From Tissierella sp. P1 (GTDB lineage: Bacteria > Bacillota > Clostridia > Tissierellales > Tissierellaceae), in contig NZ_NPMN01000019.1 of NCBI RefSeq assembly GCF_002266425.1, positions 26,617 to 90,616 of the forward strand: a stretch of DNA of 64,000 bases, written 5' to 3'. The notes beneath the pieces are model-generated. The model saw nothing but the letters and a program-made list of their open reading frames with translations, did no database searches and had not been told where the DNA came from. Made by a program: the position numbers and the translations under genes. Numbering within the stretch: position 1 is the first letter of the stretch; every line of letters begins with the position of its first letter. This document shows positions 8,071 through 17,485 of this stretch, piece by piece.

Positions 8071-8946
8071 ATGGTGAAGTTTACTTTAGTTAAAGAAGAA
8101 GATATTAAGAAAATCAGTGATTTTATAGCAAGATTAAATAGAAAAGAAGAAAGTCATATTGCTTATTGTGGTGATGATAGTGAAGAAATAGAGAATTCAT
8201 TAAAAGAAGATATAACGGATATTCAATTTGATAAAAGTTTTGTAATTGCTACAGAAGAAAATAAAATAGTTGGTGTATTAGGATTTGATGCAGATATGGA
8301 AAGGAATAATGCTGAAATCTGGGGACCTTTTATCGAGAATGGGAAATGGAGCATTGCAACTGATATGTGGGACAAGATGTTACAATTGATTCCTAAGGAA
8401 ATAGTAACGACTAGTATGTTTGTCAATAATAAAAATTATAATTGCCTAAAGTTAGCAGATATCCTTGGTTTTAGTAAAAATAGTGAAGAAATCATATTGG
8501 AATTTAAAAGAAGTGATTTAAATAATTTAGATGAAGTATGTTTGATAGAATTGGCTGTAGAGGATTTTGAATCTATGAAAGAGCTTCATGATAAAACTTT
8601 TCCCAATACCTATTATGATGGAGAAGAAATAATATCACGATTAAATAATCATAGAAAAGTATTTGTCTGTAAAGAAGCTAAGGAATTAACTGGATATATT
8701 TATGTTGAGGCTGAGCCTGAATTTGATGAAGGAAGTATTGAATTTTTTGCAGTGAATGAATCACAAAGGGGTAAAGGAATAGGATGTTATTTATTAACCA
8801 TGGCATTAAGATGGCTATTTTCATTTAATTCTATAGATTCTATTAATCTTTGCGTTAATTCAAAAAATGAAAAGGCAATTAATCTATATAAAATGGCAGG
8901 TTTTAAAGAAAAACACCAGTTAAGTTACTTTATAAAGAGGGGATAG
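8071..8946 (+). CDS. Tandem GNAT acetyltransferase
   Basis: The 291 residues form two GNAT-like halves. The N-terminal half (about 1-145) is degenerate but keeps VIATEENKIVGVLGFDAD and NYNCLKLADILGFSKN. The C-terminal half (about 160-290) keeps FAVNESQRGKGIGCYLLTMAL and NEKAINLYKMAGFKEKHQLSYF. ATG 8071 has TGGGAG 7 nt upstream; ATG 8053 does not. The downstream kinase-like gene starts 11 bp after the stop, suggesting cotranscription. Confidence 0.82.
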   Translation: MVKFTLVKEEDIKKISDFIARLNRKEESHIAYCGDDSEEIENSLKEDITDIQFDKSFVIATEENKIVGVLGFDADMERNNAEIWGPFIENGKWSIATDMWDKMLQLIPKEIVTTSMFVNNKNYNCLKLADILGFSKNSEEIILEFKRSDLNNLDEVCLIELAVEDFESMKELHDKTFPNTYYDGEEIISRLNNHRKVFVCKEAKELTGYIYVEAEPEFDEGSIEFFAVNESQRGKGIGCYLLTMALRWLFSFNSIDSINLCVNSKNEKAINLYKMAGFKEKHQLSYFIKRG

Positions 8947-8956
8947 GAGGAGCTAC

Positions 8957-9517
8957 ATGAAATTGATTCTAATATTTGGACCACAAGCAGTTGGCAAAAT
9001 GACAGTTGGACAGGAACTTGAAAAAATAACTGGACTAAAGCTTTTTCATAATCATATGACAATTGAATTGGTATCCCATTTTTTTAGCTATGGTTCAAAG
9101 GAAGGAAAAAGGTTAGTCAGTTTATTTCGCCAAGAAATATTTGAAGAAGTAGCAAAGAGTGATTTGGAAGGATTAATATTTACCTATGTATGGGCATTTG
9201 ATATGCAAGAGGATTGGGATTATATAGATAAGGTATGTAATATTTTTCAATCTAGAGGTGGCGAAGTATACTTTGTAGAGCTAGATGCAGAGTTAGAGGA
9301 AAGATTAGAGCGGAATAGAAGTCCTCTTAGATTAGAACATAAACCAACTAAGAGAGATATAGAGTTTTCAGAAAGAGATTTAATAAGCACAATGGAGAAA
9401 CATAGGCTGAATTCAATAGAGGATGAAATTAAAAAGGAAAATTATATTAGAATAAATAATACAGAGTTAAGTCCATTAGAAGTAGCCCAAATGATTAAAA
9501 AGAGGTTTGAATTATAA
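8957..9517 (+). CDS. P-loop NTPase, shikimate/gluconate kinase-like
   Basis: This 186-residue protein starts with MKLILIFGPQAVGKMTVGQEL; the Walker A variant GPQAVGKM-T is complete. The following HNHMTIELVSHFF and TYVWAFDMQEDWDYID segments are typical of a conserved family of AAA/shikimate-kinase-like proteins of unknown substrate. RNRSPLRLEHKPTKRDI is the likely lid region. GGAGGAG lies directly upstream, overlapping the preceding GNAT gene end region. Confidence 0.78.
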   Translation: MKLILIFGPQAVGKMTVGQELEKITGLKLFHNHMTIELVSHFFSYGSKEGKRLVSLFRQEIFEEVAKSDLEGLIFTYVWAFDMQEDWDYIDKVCNIFQSRGGEVYFVELDAELEERLERNRSPLRLEHKPTKRDIEFSERDLISTMEKHRLNSIEDEIKKENYIRINNTELSPLEVAQMIKKRFEL

Positions 9518-9577
9518 ATGCACTGAGTATAAATATAGTTAAGGTTATAACTTAGCAGAAAGAATGGAGGGACATAA

Positions 9578-10183
9578 TTGAAAATATATATAACTAGACA
9601 CGGTGAAACCAAATGGAATAAAGAAGGAAGAATGCAGGGATGGCAGAATTCTGACTTAATCGAAAATGGTGTTGAAGGTGCGAAAAAACTTGGATATAGA
9701 TTAAGAGATATCGATTTTGATTGTATATATTGCAGTCCTTTAGGTAGGGCTGTAGCTACAGCAGAGTATATTAGACAAGATAAAGATACAGAAATAATTT
9801 TAGTTGATTCTCTTAGGGAGATGGGATTTGGAAAATGGGAGGGAATGGAGCATGATACTATAAAGGAATTGTATCCGACAGAACATTTTAATTTTTGGAA
9901 TAGACCCCATTTATATAGTCCAATTGAAGGAGAAAGTTTTGAGGAGTTATTTGAAAGAGTGAAAGGTATATTAAATCAGATAATTAGCAATTCATCATTA
10001 GAGAATGTTTTAATAGTATCTCATGCAGTTGTTATTAAGGCAATTTATGCTATTATAAAAAAATATCCTTTAGAAGAGCTATGGACTCCTCCTTTTTTAC
10101 AAGGTACTTCACTTACTATAGTTGAAGTGGAAGAGAATGAAATCAATATCATATTGGAAGCTGATACTTCCCATCTAGAATAA
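9578..10183 (+). CDS. Histidine phosphatase family protein (phosphoglycerate mutase-like)
   Basis: This 201-residue branch-1 histidine phosphatase has the RHG catalytic motif TRHGETKWNKEGRMQGWQNS, the IYCSPLGRAVATAEYI segment, GFGKWEGMEHD and the second catalytic His in VLIVSHAVVIKAI. All core residues are present. It starts with TTG at 9578 preceded by TGGAGGG. The substrate is unknown; PhoE/CobC-like small phosphatases are the closest by sequence pattern. Confidence 0.9.
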   Translation: MKIYITRHGETKWNKEGRMQGWQNSDLIENGVEGAKKLGYRLRDIDFDCIYCSPLGRAVATAEYIRQDKDTEIILVDSLREMGFGKWEGMEHDTIKELYPTEHFNFWNRPHLYSPIEGESFEELFERVKGILNQIISNSSLENVLIVSHAVVIKAIYAIIKKYPLEELWTPPFLQGTSLTIVEVEENEINIILEADTSHLE

Positions 10184-10205
10184 TGGGAGAATGGAGGGAT
10201 AATTA

Positions 10206-10748
10206 ATGTTTAGGCATGTAATTGATGATAATATTGAATTAAGATTAGTTGACATGGATCATTCAGAGGAGATGTTTAAATCAATTGATTCAAATAGAGA
10301 ACATTTGAGAAAATATTTACCATGGGTTGATATTACTAAATCTTCAGATGATACGAAAGCATTTATAGAAAGCAGTAAAAAGCAATATGCTGCAAATAAT
10401 GGTTTTAATGCTGGTATATGGTATAAGGGAGAGTTTGCAGGTGTTATAGGATATCACGATATAAATCATAGTAAAAAAGAAGTGAGTATAGGCTATTGGT
10501 TAGATGAAAAATATATAGGTAAAGGAATAATGACAAAAGCATGTAGGGAATTTATTGATTATGCATTCAATACCTTGGAATTAAATAGAGTAGAAATTAG
10601 ATGTGCAGAAGATAACCTTAAGAGCAGAGCTATTCCAGAGAGACTTGGATTTACTAAGGAGGGTGTAATCCGAGATGGAGAATTGCTTAATCATGGCTAT
10701 GTAGACTGTGTTGTCTATGGAATATTGAGAAGAGAATGGAATAGGTAG
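10206..10748 (+). CDS. RimJ/RimL-type GNAT acetyltransferase
   Basis: A 180-residue protein that looks like ribosomal-protein or amino-acid acetyltransferases of the RimL/YdaF group: ELRLVDMDHSEEMF near the start, HLRKYLPWVD, EVSIGYWLDEKYIGKGIMTKA (CoA motif) and NLKSRAIPERLGFTKEGVIRD. TGGAGGG lies upstream of ATG 10206, 22 bp after the phosphatase gene, so the two are probably cotranscribed. Confidence 0.88.
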   Translation: MFRHVIDDNIELRLVDMDHSEEMFKSIDSNREHLRKYLPWVDITKSSDDTKAFIESSKKQYAANNGFNAGIWYKGEFAGVIGYHDINHSKKEVSIGYWLDEKYIGKGIMTKACREFIDYAFNTLELNRVEIRCAEDNLKSRAIPERLGFTKEGVIRDGELLNHGYVDCVVYGILRREWNR

Positions 10749-10783
10749 CATTACCAAATTAAATCTTATAAGGGGGTTACATT

Positions 10784-11296
10784 ATGGCAAAGTTAGTTAA
10801 TCTGCAAATTAATCAACTTCCAGAAGTTAGAATCATAGGTAAAGCTGTATATTTGGAGATGGATATGAAAGAAAATCCTATTCCTGAATTTTGGGAGAAG
10901 TGTTTTGAAGATGGTACTTTTACTAGATTAGAAGAGCTAAAAGAATATCATATTGACAGTTCTTATGTCGGTTGGATGGGTGATTGGGGAATAGATAATG
11001 GAAAATTCACATACATTTGCGGCATGCTTATGAAAACAGAAGCTCCTGTACCAGAGGGATTTATTTATAGAGATATTCCTTCTTCAAAAGTAGCCATAGG
11101 ATGGATTCAAGGACTAGAAAAGGATGTTTATCCAGTATCCCATGAGTTTACACAAAAGGCAATGGAAGAAAAAGGATATAGGTTAGATGAATCTGCTTCT
11201 TGGTGTATGGAACTATATAGTTGCCCAAGATTTACAACCCCAATGGATAATGGAGAAATAATTTTAGATTATTATATACCCTGTAAGACAGTATAA
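10784..11296 (+). CDS. GyrI-like (effector-binding domain) protein
   Basis: This 170-residue protein without a DNA-binding domain carries the GyrI/AraC effector-binding fold: LPEVRIIGKAVYLEMD at the start, a central YICGMLMKTEAPVPEGF segment and GWIQG, closing with DYYIPCK. Family members bind hydrophobic ligands, and some hydrolyse or protect against cytotoxic compounds. AAGGGGG precedes the ATG. It sits among GNAT and other modification genes, which fits a detoxification setting, but its ligand is unknown. Confidence 0.75.
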   Translation: MAKLVNLQINQLPEVRIIGKAVYLEMDMKENPIPEFWEKCFEDGTFTRLEELKEYHIDSSYVGWMGDWGIDNGKFTYICGMLMKTEAPVPEGFIYRDIPSSKVAIGWIQGLEKDVYPVSHEFTQKAMEEKGYRLDESASWCMELYSCPRFTTPMDNGEIILDYYIPCKTV

Positions 11297-11355
11297 ATTA
11301 GATAATAGAAATATCCTATATTCTTAAATATTTGGAGCAAGACATGTGAAAGGAT

Positions 11356-11880
11356 ATGATTGTAGTGGAAACATTTAACAATATAAATAATGAAAAGACT
11401 AATCAGCCTAAGTATATAGATATAGATACAGATTTACGTTTAAGGAAATTTGATGGTAAATTTGATTTTGCCTTGGAATGGTATAAAGACGAAGAAACAG
11501 TGAAACTAGTAGATGGAGAAGATGCTGAGTTATATGATACTGATAGACTTAAAAGGATGTATGATTATTTAAATGATAAGGGAGAACTGTATTTTATTGA
11601 GGTTAATATAGGCAATGAATATACCCCAATAGGAGATGTGACATTTTGGAAAGAAGATATGCCAATAGTAATAGGAAATAAAAATTATTGGGGGAAAGGA
11701 ATAGGATACAAAGTTATTAAGGCCTTAATACAGAGAGCAAAGATACTGGATTATGATAAAATATATGTTAATGAAATATATTCATATAATATAGCATCAC
11801 AAAAAATCTTTGAAAAAGCAGGATTTAGAAAGTACAAAGAAAATAAAAATGGATATTCCTATATTTTAGAATTAAAATGA
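11356..11880 (+). CDS. GNAT family N-acetyltransferase
   Basis: A 174-residue GNAT protein with motif A in NKNYWGKGIGYKVIKALIQRA and motif B in NIASQKIFEKAGFRKYKENK. The N-terminal 35 residues are variable. AAAGGA precedes ATG 11356. No neighbour indicates the substrate. Confidence 0.82.
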   Translation: MIVVETFNNINNEKTNQPKYIDIDTDLRLRKFDGKFDFALEWYKDEETVKLVDGEDAELYDTDRLKRMYDYLNDKGELYFIEVNIGNEYTPIGDVTFWKEDMPIVIGNKNYWGKGIGYKVIKALIQRAKILDYDKIYVNEIYSYNIASQKIFEKAGFRKYKENKNGYSYILELK

Positions 11881-12056
11881 TGATCTATAAATTTAAAATT
11901 GAAGAAATTACAAATTAGTGTAAAATTAGAGAAGCATTTTATAACATAATAAAGATGGGGATTTTATAAAAGGAATGAATAGAGTAATAATTGCTTTAGC
12001 TATAAGGGGGAAATATAACTAATAATAAAAACTGAAATATTAATATATGAAACACA

Positions 12057-12084
12057 ATAGATAGCAATTGCTATCTATTTTTTT
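12057..12084 (+). terminator. Palindromic intrinsic terminator
   Basis: A perfect 22-bp palindrome (12057-12078, arms ATAGATAGCAA and TTGCTATCTAT) is followed by a T7 run. It closes transcription from the GNAT genes before the ger operon. I see no gene in 11881-12056. Confidence 0.8.
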
Positions 12085-12094
12085 ATTTATTTAT

Positions 12095-12126
12095 TGAATA
12101 ATGAAGATGAAAGTGCTAACAATATT
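12095..12126 (+). promoter_or_regulatory. Possible sigma-G-like promoter of the ger operon
   Basis: TGAATA (12095-12100) matches the sigma-G -35 hexamer exactly, and CAATATT (12120-12126) resembles the -10 consensus CATACTA, with 19 nt between them, about one more than ideal. Germination receptor operons are normally sigma-G dependent, which supports the reading, but AT-richness makes chance matches likely. Confidence 0.35.
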
Positions 12127-12156
12127 TATAACATAATGGGAAGGGCGTTGTTTTAA

Positions 12157-13736
12157 ATGCTGATTAGTTATTTTATGAGGAAAATTGTATTTTGGCAAAA
12201 TCATAATAATCGAGAACATGATAATGAGGATTATTTAGATAAAGACATATCAAGTAATTTAGAAGAAAATATAGAATTTTTTAAGGCGATTTTAGGTAAT
12301 AGTAATGATATAAAATACATGAATTCATGTTTGGTGATTGCTGTGAGTTTAATGGAGCACTAATATATATTGATGGACTTGTAAATAATCTTGAAATTAC
12401 AGAGAGCATATTAAAACCTATTATATTAAATAAAGATTTTAAAGAAGATATGATGGAAAATTTAAAGATAAGAGATTTTAAAAAATGTATTATTTGTTCA
12501 GGAGATATTGGGGAAAGCAACAGATATTCAGATTTATTTAAAGGATGTCTTTCAGGAAATACAATATTATTAGTAGATAAGTTATCTACAGGATTAATTG
12601 TTAGTACAAAAGGATGGGAGAAAAGAAGTGTTACAGAACCTCAGACAGAATCTGTAGTTAGAGGACCAAGGGAAGGCTTTACTGAAGATTTTAGGACAAA
12701 TACCTCTCTTCTAAGAAGAAGAATTAAAAGTCCTAGATTCAAAATGGAAAATATGATAATTGGGAAAAAAACATACACACATATATGCATTGCATATATA
12801 GAAGGAATAGTAAAACCAGAAGTGCTTCAAAAGCTAAGAGATAGATTAAGGAATATAGATGTGGACTCTATAATAGATTCAAGTTATATAGAAGAATATG
12901 TAGAGGATTATCCATTTTCAATATTTTCAACAATAGGATATAGTGAAAAACCTGATGTGATTGCTGCCAAAATACTTGAAGGACGTGTTGCTATAGTAGT
13001 AGATGGGAGTCCTTTTGTACTAACAGTTCCAATGCTATTTGTAGAAAGTTTTCAAACAGCAGAGGATTATTATGTAAGACCAATATATGCATCTATCATT
13101 AGAATGATGAGATTCTTTGCATATTTCATTGCAATATTTGCAGTTCCAGGTTTTATTGCATTAACGACTTTTCATCAAGAATTAATTCCAACAACTCTTT
13201 TATTTACAGTAGCAAATGCTAGAGAGGGAACCCCATTTCCAGCTTTATTAGAAGCATTAATAATGGTAATATCCTTTGAAATATTGAGGGAAGCTGGTTT
13301 GAGATTACCTCGTCCTGTGGGTCAAGCAATTAGTATAGTAGGTGCTTTAGTCATGGGAGATGCTGCAGTATCTGCTGGAATAGTGGGGGCACCTATGGTT
13401 ATAACTGTTGCAATAGCAGCTGTAGCTGGATTTATAATACCAGAACAATCAGATTCTATCTCTATACTTAGGATAATTATGATGATACTAGCATCTGTAT
13501 TGGGAGGATTTGGGATAGCCATAGGATTTTTAGGTATGCTTGTACATCTATCTATATTGGAACCTTTTGGTATACCATATTTTGCATCTATAGAATTTTC
13601 AAAAGATCAACAGGATAGTTTTGTTAGATTACCACTTTGGATCATGGAGGATAGACCAGAGGAATTAACTTATATAGACAAGAATAGGAAAAAAACTTTT
13701 ATTCCTCCAGACGGAGAAAATAATAAAGAAAAATAG
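12157..13736 (+). pseudogene. Spore germination receptor A subunit (GerA family), frameshifted
   Basis: The N-terminal frame (12157-12363) holds NLEENIEFFKAILGNSNDI. The second frame, open from upstream of 12327 to 13736, continues with GALIYIDGLVNN, then VKPEVLQKLRDRL, EDYPFSIFSTIGYSEKPD and the membrane core VAIVVDGSPFVLTVPMLF and RPVGQAISIVGALVMGDAA. Adding one A in the A4 run at 12312-12315 joins the two as one typical GerA protein of about 526 residues. As written, the first 50-60 residues are cut off. Translation might restart at ATG 12327, but no ribosome site is seen. The B, C and D-like genes downstream are intact. Confidence 0.88.
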
Positions 13737-13746
13737 AGGGCAGCAT

Positions 13747-14919
13747 ATGAAAATAAAAAAAACAAAATTATTTAAAATCATTATAATTATATCAATTGGA
13801 TTTATTCTAGTAGGGTGCTGGGATAAGAAAGAATTGGATACTATTTCAATAGTAACTGGTGTTGGTATAGATGCAGCAAATGATGAGGATAAAATTGATC
13901 TTATATTGCAAGTAGGAAAAATAAACAAAAGTAATTCTGATTCATTTAGAGGTGAAAGTGTTACTGATGATTCAATAATTTTGGCAACAGAAGATAAAGG
14001 TATATTATCTGCCATAGATAAGCTTCAGAAGCAAACTACTAGAGATTTATTTATGCATCATAATCAAGTAGTTATATTTGGAAAAGAGCAGACAATAAAA
14101 GGAATTCAGCCTTATATAGATGCACTTCTCAGACAACATGATATGCGAATGGAAACCTTAGTATTTATGGCAGAAGGTAAGGCTAAGGATATTCTTCGTA
14201 ACACTATGGAGCAGGAAAAGATATCTTCTTTAGGAATTACTAGAATGGTTGAAGCGGCTAATAGGTATTATGAATCTTATTCAATTAGAATACTGGATCT
14301 TACCTCTATGATAATTGATAAAACTACAGCTCCTGTGATTCCTATAGTGAAATTACAGGATAATGGAGAATATTTAAGGCTATTTTTATCTGGATTGGCT
14401 GTTCTTAATGATGGAAAACTCATTGGTCAATTAAATGAAACCGAAACTAGGGGATATACTTGGATTATGGATAAATTTAAAAATACTTTTATAGAGGTAA
14501 ATATAAAAGAGGGTTTTTCAAACCTAGATATAACCAATATTAAGCATAAGATGAAACCTGAAATTAGAAATGGAGGTGAATTAGTGATATCCTTGGAGAT
14601 TATTGGAGATATAATAATTTCTGAGATACAAGGATTTAATAATATGACTGTGAAAGAGGTAACAGACATATTAGTGGAAGAAGGGAAAAAAACAATAAAT
14701 AAAGAGATACAAGCTTGTTTGAATAAAAGTCAAGAGTTAAACGCAGATTTTCTAAGATTCGGTGTGGAATTCTATAAAAGATTTCCTAAAGAATCAGAGC
14801 AAATAAAAAATGATTGGGATAGTATGTATCCAGAAATTAAATTATCTACAAATATTAAATTAAATTTAATAGATACTGGTAAGATTGTAAATTCTTTAAA
14901 TATGAAAGAGGGAAATTAG
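13747..14919 (+). CDS. Spore germination lipoprotein, GerC (Ger(x)C) family
   Basis: This 390-residue lipoprotein has a signal peptide with lipobox LVGC (Cys about residue 23) followed by WDKKELDTISIVTGVGID, the hallmark of GerC subunits. The rest fits the three-domain Ger(x)C fold. It would sit on the outer face of the spore inner membrane as part of the nutrient receptor. It starts 11 bp after the A-subunit gene with GAGGG upstream, so it is in the same operon. Confidence 0.93.
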   Translation: MKIKKTKLFKIIIIISIGFILVGCWDKKELDTISIVTGVGIDAANDEDKIDLILQVGKINKSNSDSFRGESVTDDSIILATEDKGILSAIDKLQKQTTRDLFMHHNQVVIFGKEQTIKGIQPYIDALLRQHDMRMETLVFMAEGKAKDILRNTMEQEKISSLGITRMVEAANRYYESYSIRILDLTSMIIDKTTAPVIPIVKLQDNGEYLRLFLSGLAVLNDGKLIGQLNETETRGYTWIMDKFKNTFIEVNIKEGFSNLDITNIKHKMKPEIRNGGELVISLEIIGDIIISEIQGFNNMTVKEVTDILVEEGKKTINKEIQACLNKSQELNADFLRFGVEFYKRFPKESEQIKNDWDSMYPEIKLSTNIKLNLIDTGKIVNSLNMKEGN

Positions 14920-16026
14920 ATGCAAATAGACAAAGGGAAAATTTCAGGGATTCAATTTATGTTTACTGTAGCTTGTTTTATACAATCTTCATCTTTGCTG
15001 ACATCGTTTTTTACATCTATAACAAAGCAAGACTCGTGGATAGTTGTGATATTAGGCTTTGTAATGTCAATACCTTCTTTACTGATATACACATACATTA
15101 TGAAAATATTTCCAGATAGAAATTTAATGGAGATTAATAATATAGTTTTCGGTCCTATTATAGGAAAAGTGGTTTCAGTTCTGTATTTATGGTTTTTCTT
15201 AACATTATCCGCTTTAAATACAAAGGACTTGGGAGACTTTGTACAAAAAACAACAATGCAAAATACTCCCCCCATAATTATTTTAGTAGTATTTATTTTA
15301 TTATGTGCTTGGGCGGTAAGAAACGGAGTAAAAGTTGTGACTAGATATAGTATGTTTTTTACATTAATTGCAATATTAATAGTTCTATCGACAATTTTTT
15401 TTACTATAAACCAAATGAAAATAGATAATTTTTTACCTATGTTAGAACAACCTAAAATGGTATATATTCAGGGGACTCATATTATATCAACTATTCCTTT
15501 TGGAGAACTTATAGTGTTTTTAATGATTAATCCAAACTTAGAAATTGAGCCTAAGAAAAGAAGAAAATATTTTTTTTATGGATTTATAGTCGGAGGTCTG
15601 ACTCTATTAACTATAGTTCTTAGAGATACGGCAGTACTAGGAAATACAATAAAGATATTTGCTTTACCACCTTTTGAAACTCTTCGGTTGATAAGTATAC
15701 ATTCTGCACTGAGTAGAGTGGAAGTTCTTTTTGCAGTTAGTCTAATTATGCTTATGTTTTTTAAAATTTGTATATTATACTATGTTACAGTTATGAGCAT
15801 TGCATATATATTTAAACTACAATCATTTAAATCTTTGGTCATAAGTGTAGGAATAATTATTATAATATATTCCTTTAATATATATCCTTCAATAATAGCA
15901 CATATTAATTCAGCAAGTAAAACAGCTCCGTTTGAATGGTTTATGTTTGAAACCATTTTACCGCTTATTACCATAATGGTTGCTAGAATTAGAAAATTAC
16001 CTAAATTGAAAAAAGGAATGATTTAA
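14920..16026 (+). CDS. Spore germination permease, GerB family (endospore germination permease)
   Basis: A 368-residue integral membrane protein of the APC superfamily GerB branch with about ten hydrophobic helices. It opens with ISGIQFMFTVACFIQSSSLL and has the conserved WFFLTLSALNTKDLGDFV segment and HIISTIPFGELIVFLMINP. The B subunit binds the germinant. The ATG follows the GerC stop directly, and its own stop overlaps the next start by one base, so translation is coupled. Confidence 0.92.
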   Translation: MQIDKGKISGIQFMFTVACFIQSSSLLTSFFTSITKQDSWIVVILGFVMSIPSLLIYTYIMKIFPDRNLMEINNIVFGPIIGKVVSVLYLWFFLTLSALNTKDLGDFVQKTTMQNTPPIIILVVFILLCAWAVRNGVKVVTRYSMFFTLIAILIVLSTIFFTINQMKIDNFLPMLEQPKMVYIQGTHIISTIPFGELIVFLMINPNLEIEPKKRRKYFFYGFIVGGLTLLTIVLRDTAVLGNTIKIFALPPFETLRLISIHSALSRVEVLFAVSLIMLMFFKICILYYVTVMSIAYIFKLQSFKSLVISVGIIIIIYSFNIYPSIIAHINSASKTAPFEWFMFETILPLITIMVARIRKLPKLKKGMI

Positions 16027-16238
16027 TGTTATATGTGTTAGTAGTATTTATAATAATAGGATTTATGGATTTGGGAGGATTAATAAAATCAAATAAAAAA
16101 AAAGAATTTAAAGTAACTCTTTTAGTAATTGCTGTAGCTTTCATTTTATCTACTCTATATGCATTAGATTATAGATTGCCTAGCCCCATGCTTGCATTAG
16201 ACAAATTTGTCAGAGAAGTGTTAGGATTAGGGTATTAA
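16026..16238 (+). CDS. Small two-helix membrane protein of the ger operon (D-subunit-like)
   Basis: This 70-residue protein has two predicted membrane helices (about 2-15 and 28-46) with a basic linker (KSNKKKEFK). It overlaps the GerB stop codon by one base, so it belongs to the operon. Position and topology match the small two-helix D subunits found with some germinant receptors, which modulate receptor activity. Assignment rests on context rather than sequence motifs. Confidence 0.65.
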   Translation: MLYVLVVFIIIGFMDLGGLIKSNKKKEFKVTLLVIAVAFILSTLYALDYRLPSPMLALDKFVREVLGLGY

Positions 16239-16293
16239 TAAATAACTATAAAAATTGGTTCTTGATACCAAATTTTATAGTTATTTATTTTTA
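16236..16293. terminator. Long bidirectional terminator after the ger operon
   Basis: Arms of about 22 bp, starting AATAAATAACTATAAAA (from 16237) and ending TTTTATAGTTATTTATT (to 16289), fold with a short loop and are followed by TTTTTA. It ends the ger operon. Confidence 0.85.
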
Positions 16294-16386
16294 GATACTT
16301 TTATTAAATTCTTCAGCAAGTATTGCCAAAATATTGTATAATTTAGACAATGACTGCTATCTTAGTTTGTTAAGGGGGAGATTCTA

Positions 16387-17166
16387 ATGAATATAGAAAC
16401 CTTTTCAGAGGCATTGACTAAAGTTTATATTGATAATCCATGTAGAATTCAGGCTACTGCTTTATGGAAAACACTTGAACAAATTGGTAATTTCCATAGC
16501 AATTTTACAATAGAAAAAGATGAGGTGAAAAGCCTAAAGCTTTGGAATAAAAGAATGTTACATACATTTTGGAATACAAATAAAAATTATATAGATGAGC
16601 AAGATTTAGGGCAATTTAATATGATTCTGGTTCATCAATCTCAATTTAATGACAATATAAAAGAACAATTCCCAAATAAAAAATCATATTTCAAGCTGCT
16701 ACATAATAATAAAGATATTATAGATATCAGTATACCAGAAAACTATTATATTAGAGAAGTTGATATTAATACAGAGATACAAATGGTTTCAGATTTAATA
16801 TGTAATTGTTATGATGATATCAAGCCAAATGTGGACGAAGTACTAAAATGGACGAAACATCCTGTATTTCATAATAATTTATGGATATGGATAATAGAGA
16901 AAAAAATAGAAAAGCCAGTTGCACTTGGAATTGCTGAACTAGATATGAATATTAAAGAAGGAGCATTAGAGTGGATCCAGGTATTACCATCTTATCATGG
17001 AAATAAACTAGGTAAGGTATTGGTTATAGAGCTATTGAAACGGTTAGAACCATATGCTGACTTTACTATAGTCTCAGGAGAAGTAGATAACATAACCAAT
17101 CCGGAAAGGCTATACAGAAGTTGTGGGTTTGTTGGAGATGATACTTGGCATATTATGAGAAGATGA
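16387..17166 (+). CDS. GNAT family N-acetyltransferase with long N-terminal extension
   Basis: The protein has 259 residues; the first ~115 residues (ALTKVYIDNPCRIQATALWK) are a separate helical region, and the C-terminal half is a GNAT fold with ALGIAELDMNIKEGALEWIQVLPSYHGNKLGKVLVIELL and NPERLYRSCGFVGDDTWHIM. The motif A loop reads HGNKLG, a weaker form of RGxGxG. Ribosome site AAGGGGGAG precedes ATG 16387. Substrate unknown. Confidence 0.78.
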   Translation: MNIETFSEALTKVYIDNPCRIQATALWKTLEQIGNFHSNFTIEKDEVKSLKLWNKRMLHTFWNTNKNYIDEQDLGQFNMILVHQSQFNDNIKEQFPNKKSYFKLLHNNKDIIDISIPENYYIREVDINTEIQMVSDLICNCYDDIKPNVDEVLKWTKHPVFHNNLWIWIIEKKIEKPVALGIAELDMNIKEGALEWIQVLPSYHGNKLGKVLVIELLKRLEPYADFTIVSGEVDNITNPERLYRSCGFVGDDTWHIMRR

Positions 17167-17199
17167 CATAGATTAACTCTATCAATAGGGAAGAAGATT

Positions 17200-17289
17200 A
17201 TGAGTAATATAGCAACAAAGGTGAGTAATTTCACAAAGTCTTATGGAGACTTTATAGCTGTAGATGATATAAGTTTTGAAATAAAATAA
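17200..17289 (+). pseudogene. ABC transporter ATPase remnant (first 29 codons)
   Basis: An ATG at 17200 behind AGGGAAGAAG opens only 29 codons: VSNFTKSYGDFIAVDDISFEIK and then TAA. This is the canonical start of an ABC ATPase (KxYGxxxAVDxISFEI), cut off just before the Walker A loop. From about 17303 to 17503 another frame encodes a hydrophobic stretch (NPIISLYLSIAFDIISFYLSW) that could be the tail of a permease partner. An internal deletion of a transporter operon is the simplest reading. Confidence 0.7.
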
Positions 17290-17485
17290 TGGATATGTAT
17301 TAATGATTATCAACAAATATAAATCTCTCTTTTAATCCTATAATTTCTTTGTATTTATCTATAGCCTTTGATATAATAAGTTTTTATTTATCTTGGTATC
17401 TATTTAAATTAGAGAATAAAATATCAAAATCTAAAGGAAATATAAGAGATTTAGGTGCATTAATACCCTTTATTTTAGATCAATA

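Noticed and set aside
12281..12520. Minus-strand 79-codon frame over the gerA frameshift
   Set aside because: The plus strand encodes recognisable GerA sequence on both sides of a one-base shift, which explains the region fully.
13322..13522. Minus-strand open frames inside the ger, clpC, fusA-like and other long genes
   Set aside because: They are complementary-strand shadows of well-supported coding regions without ribosome sites.
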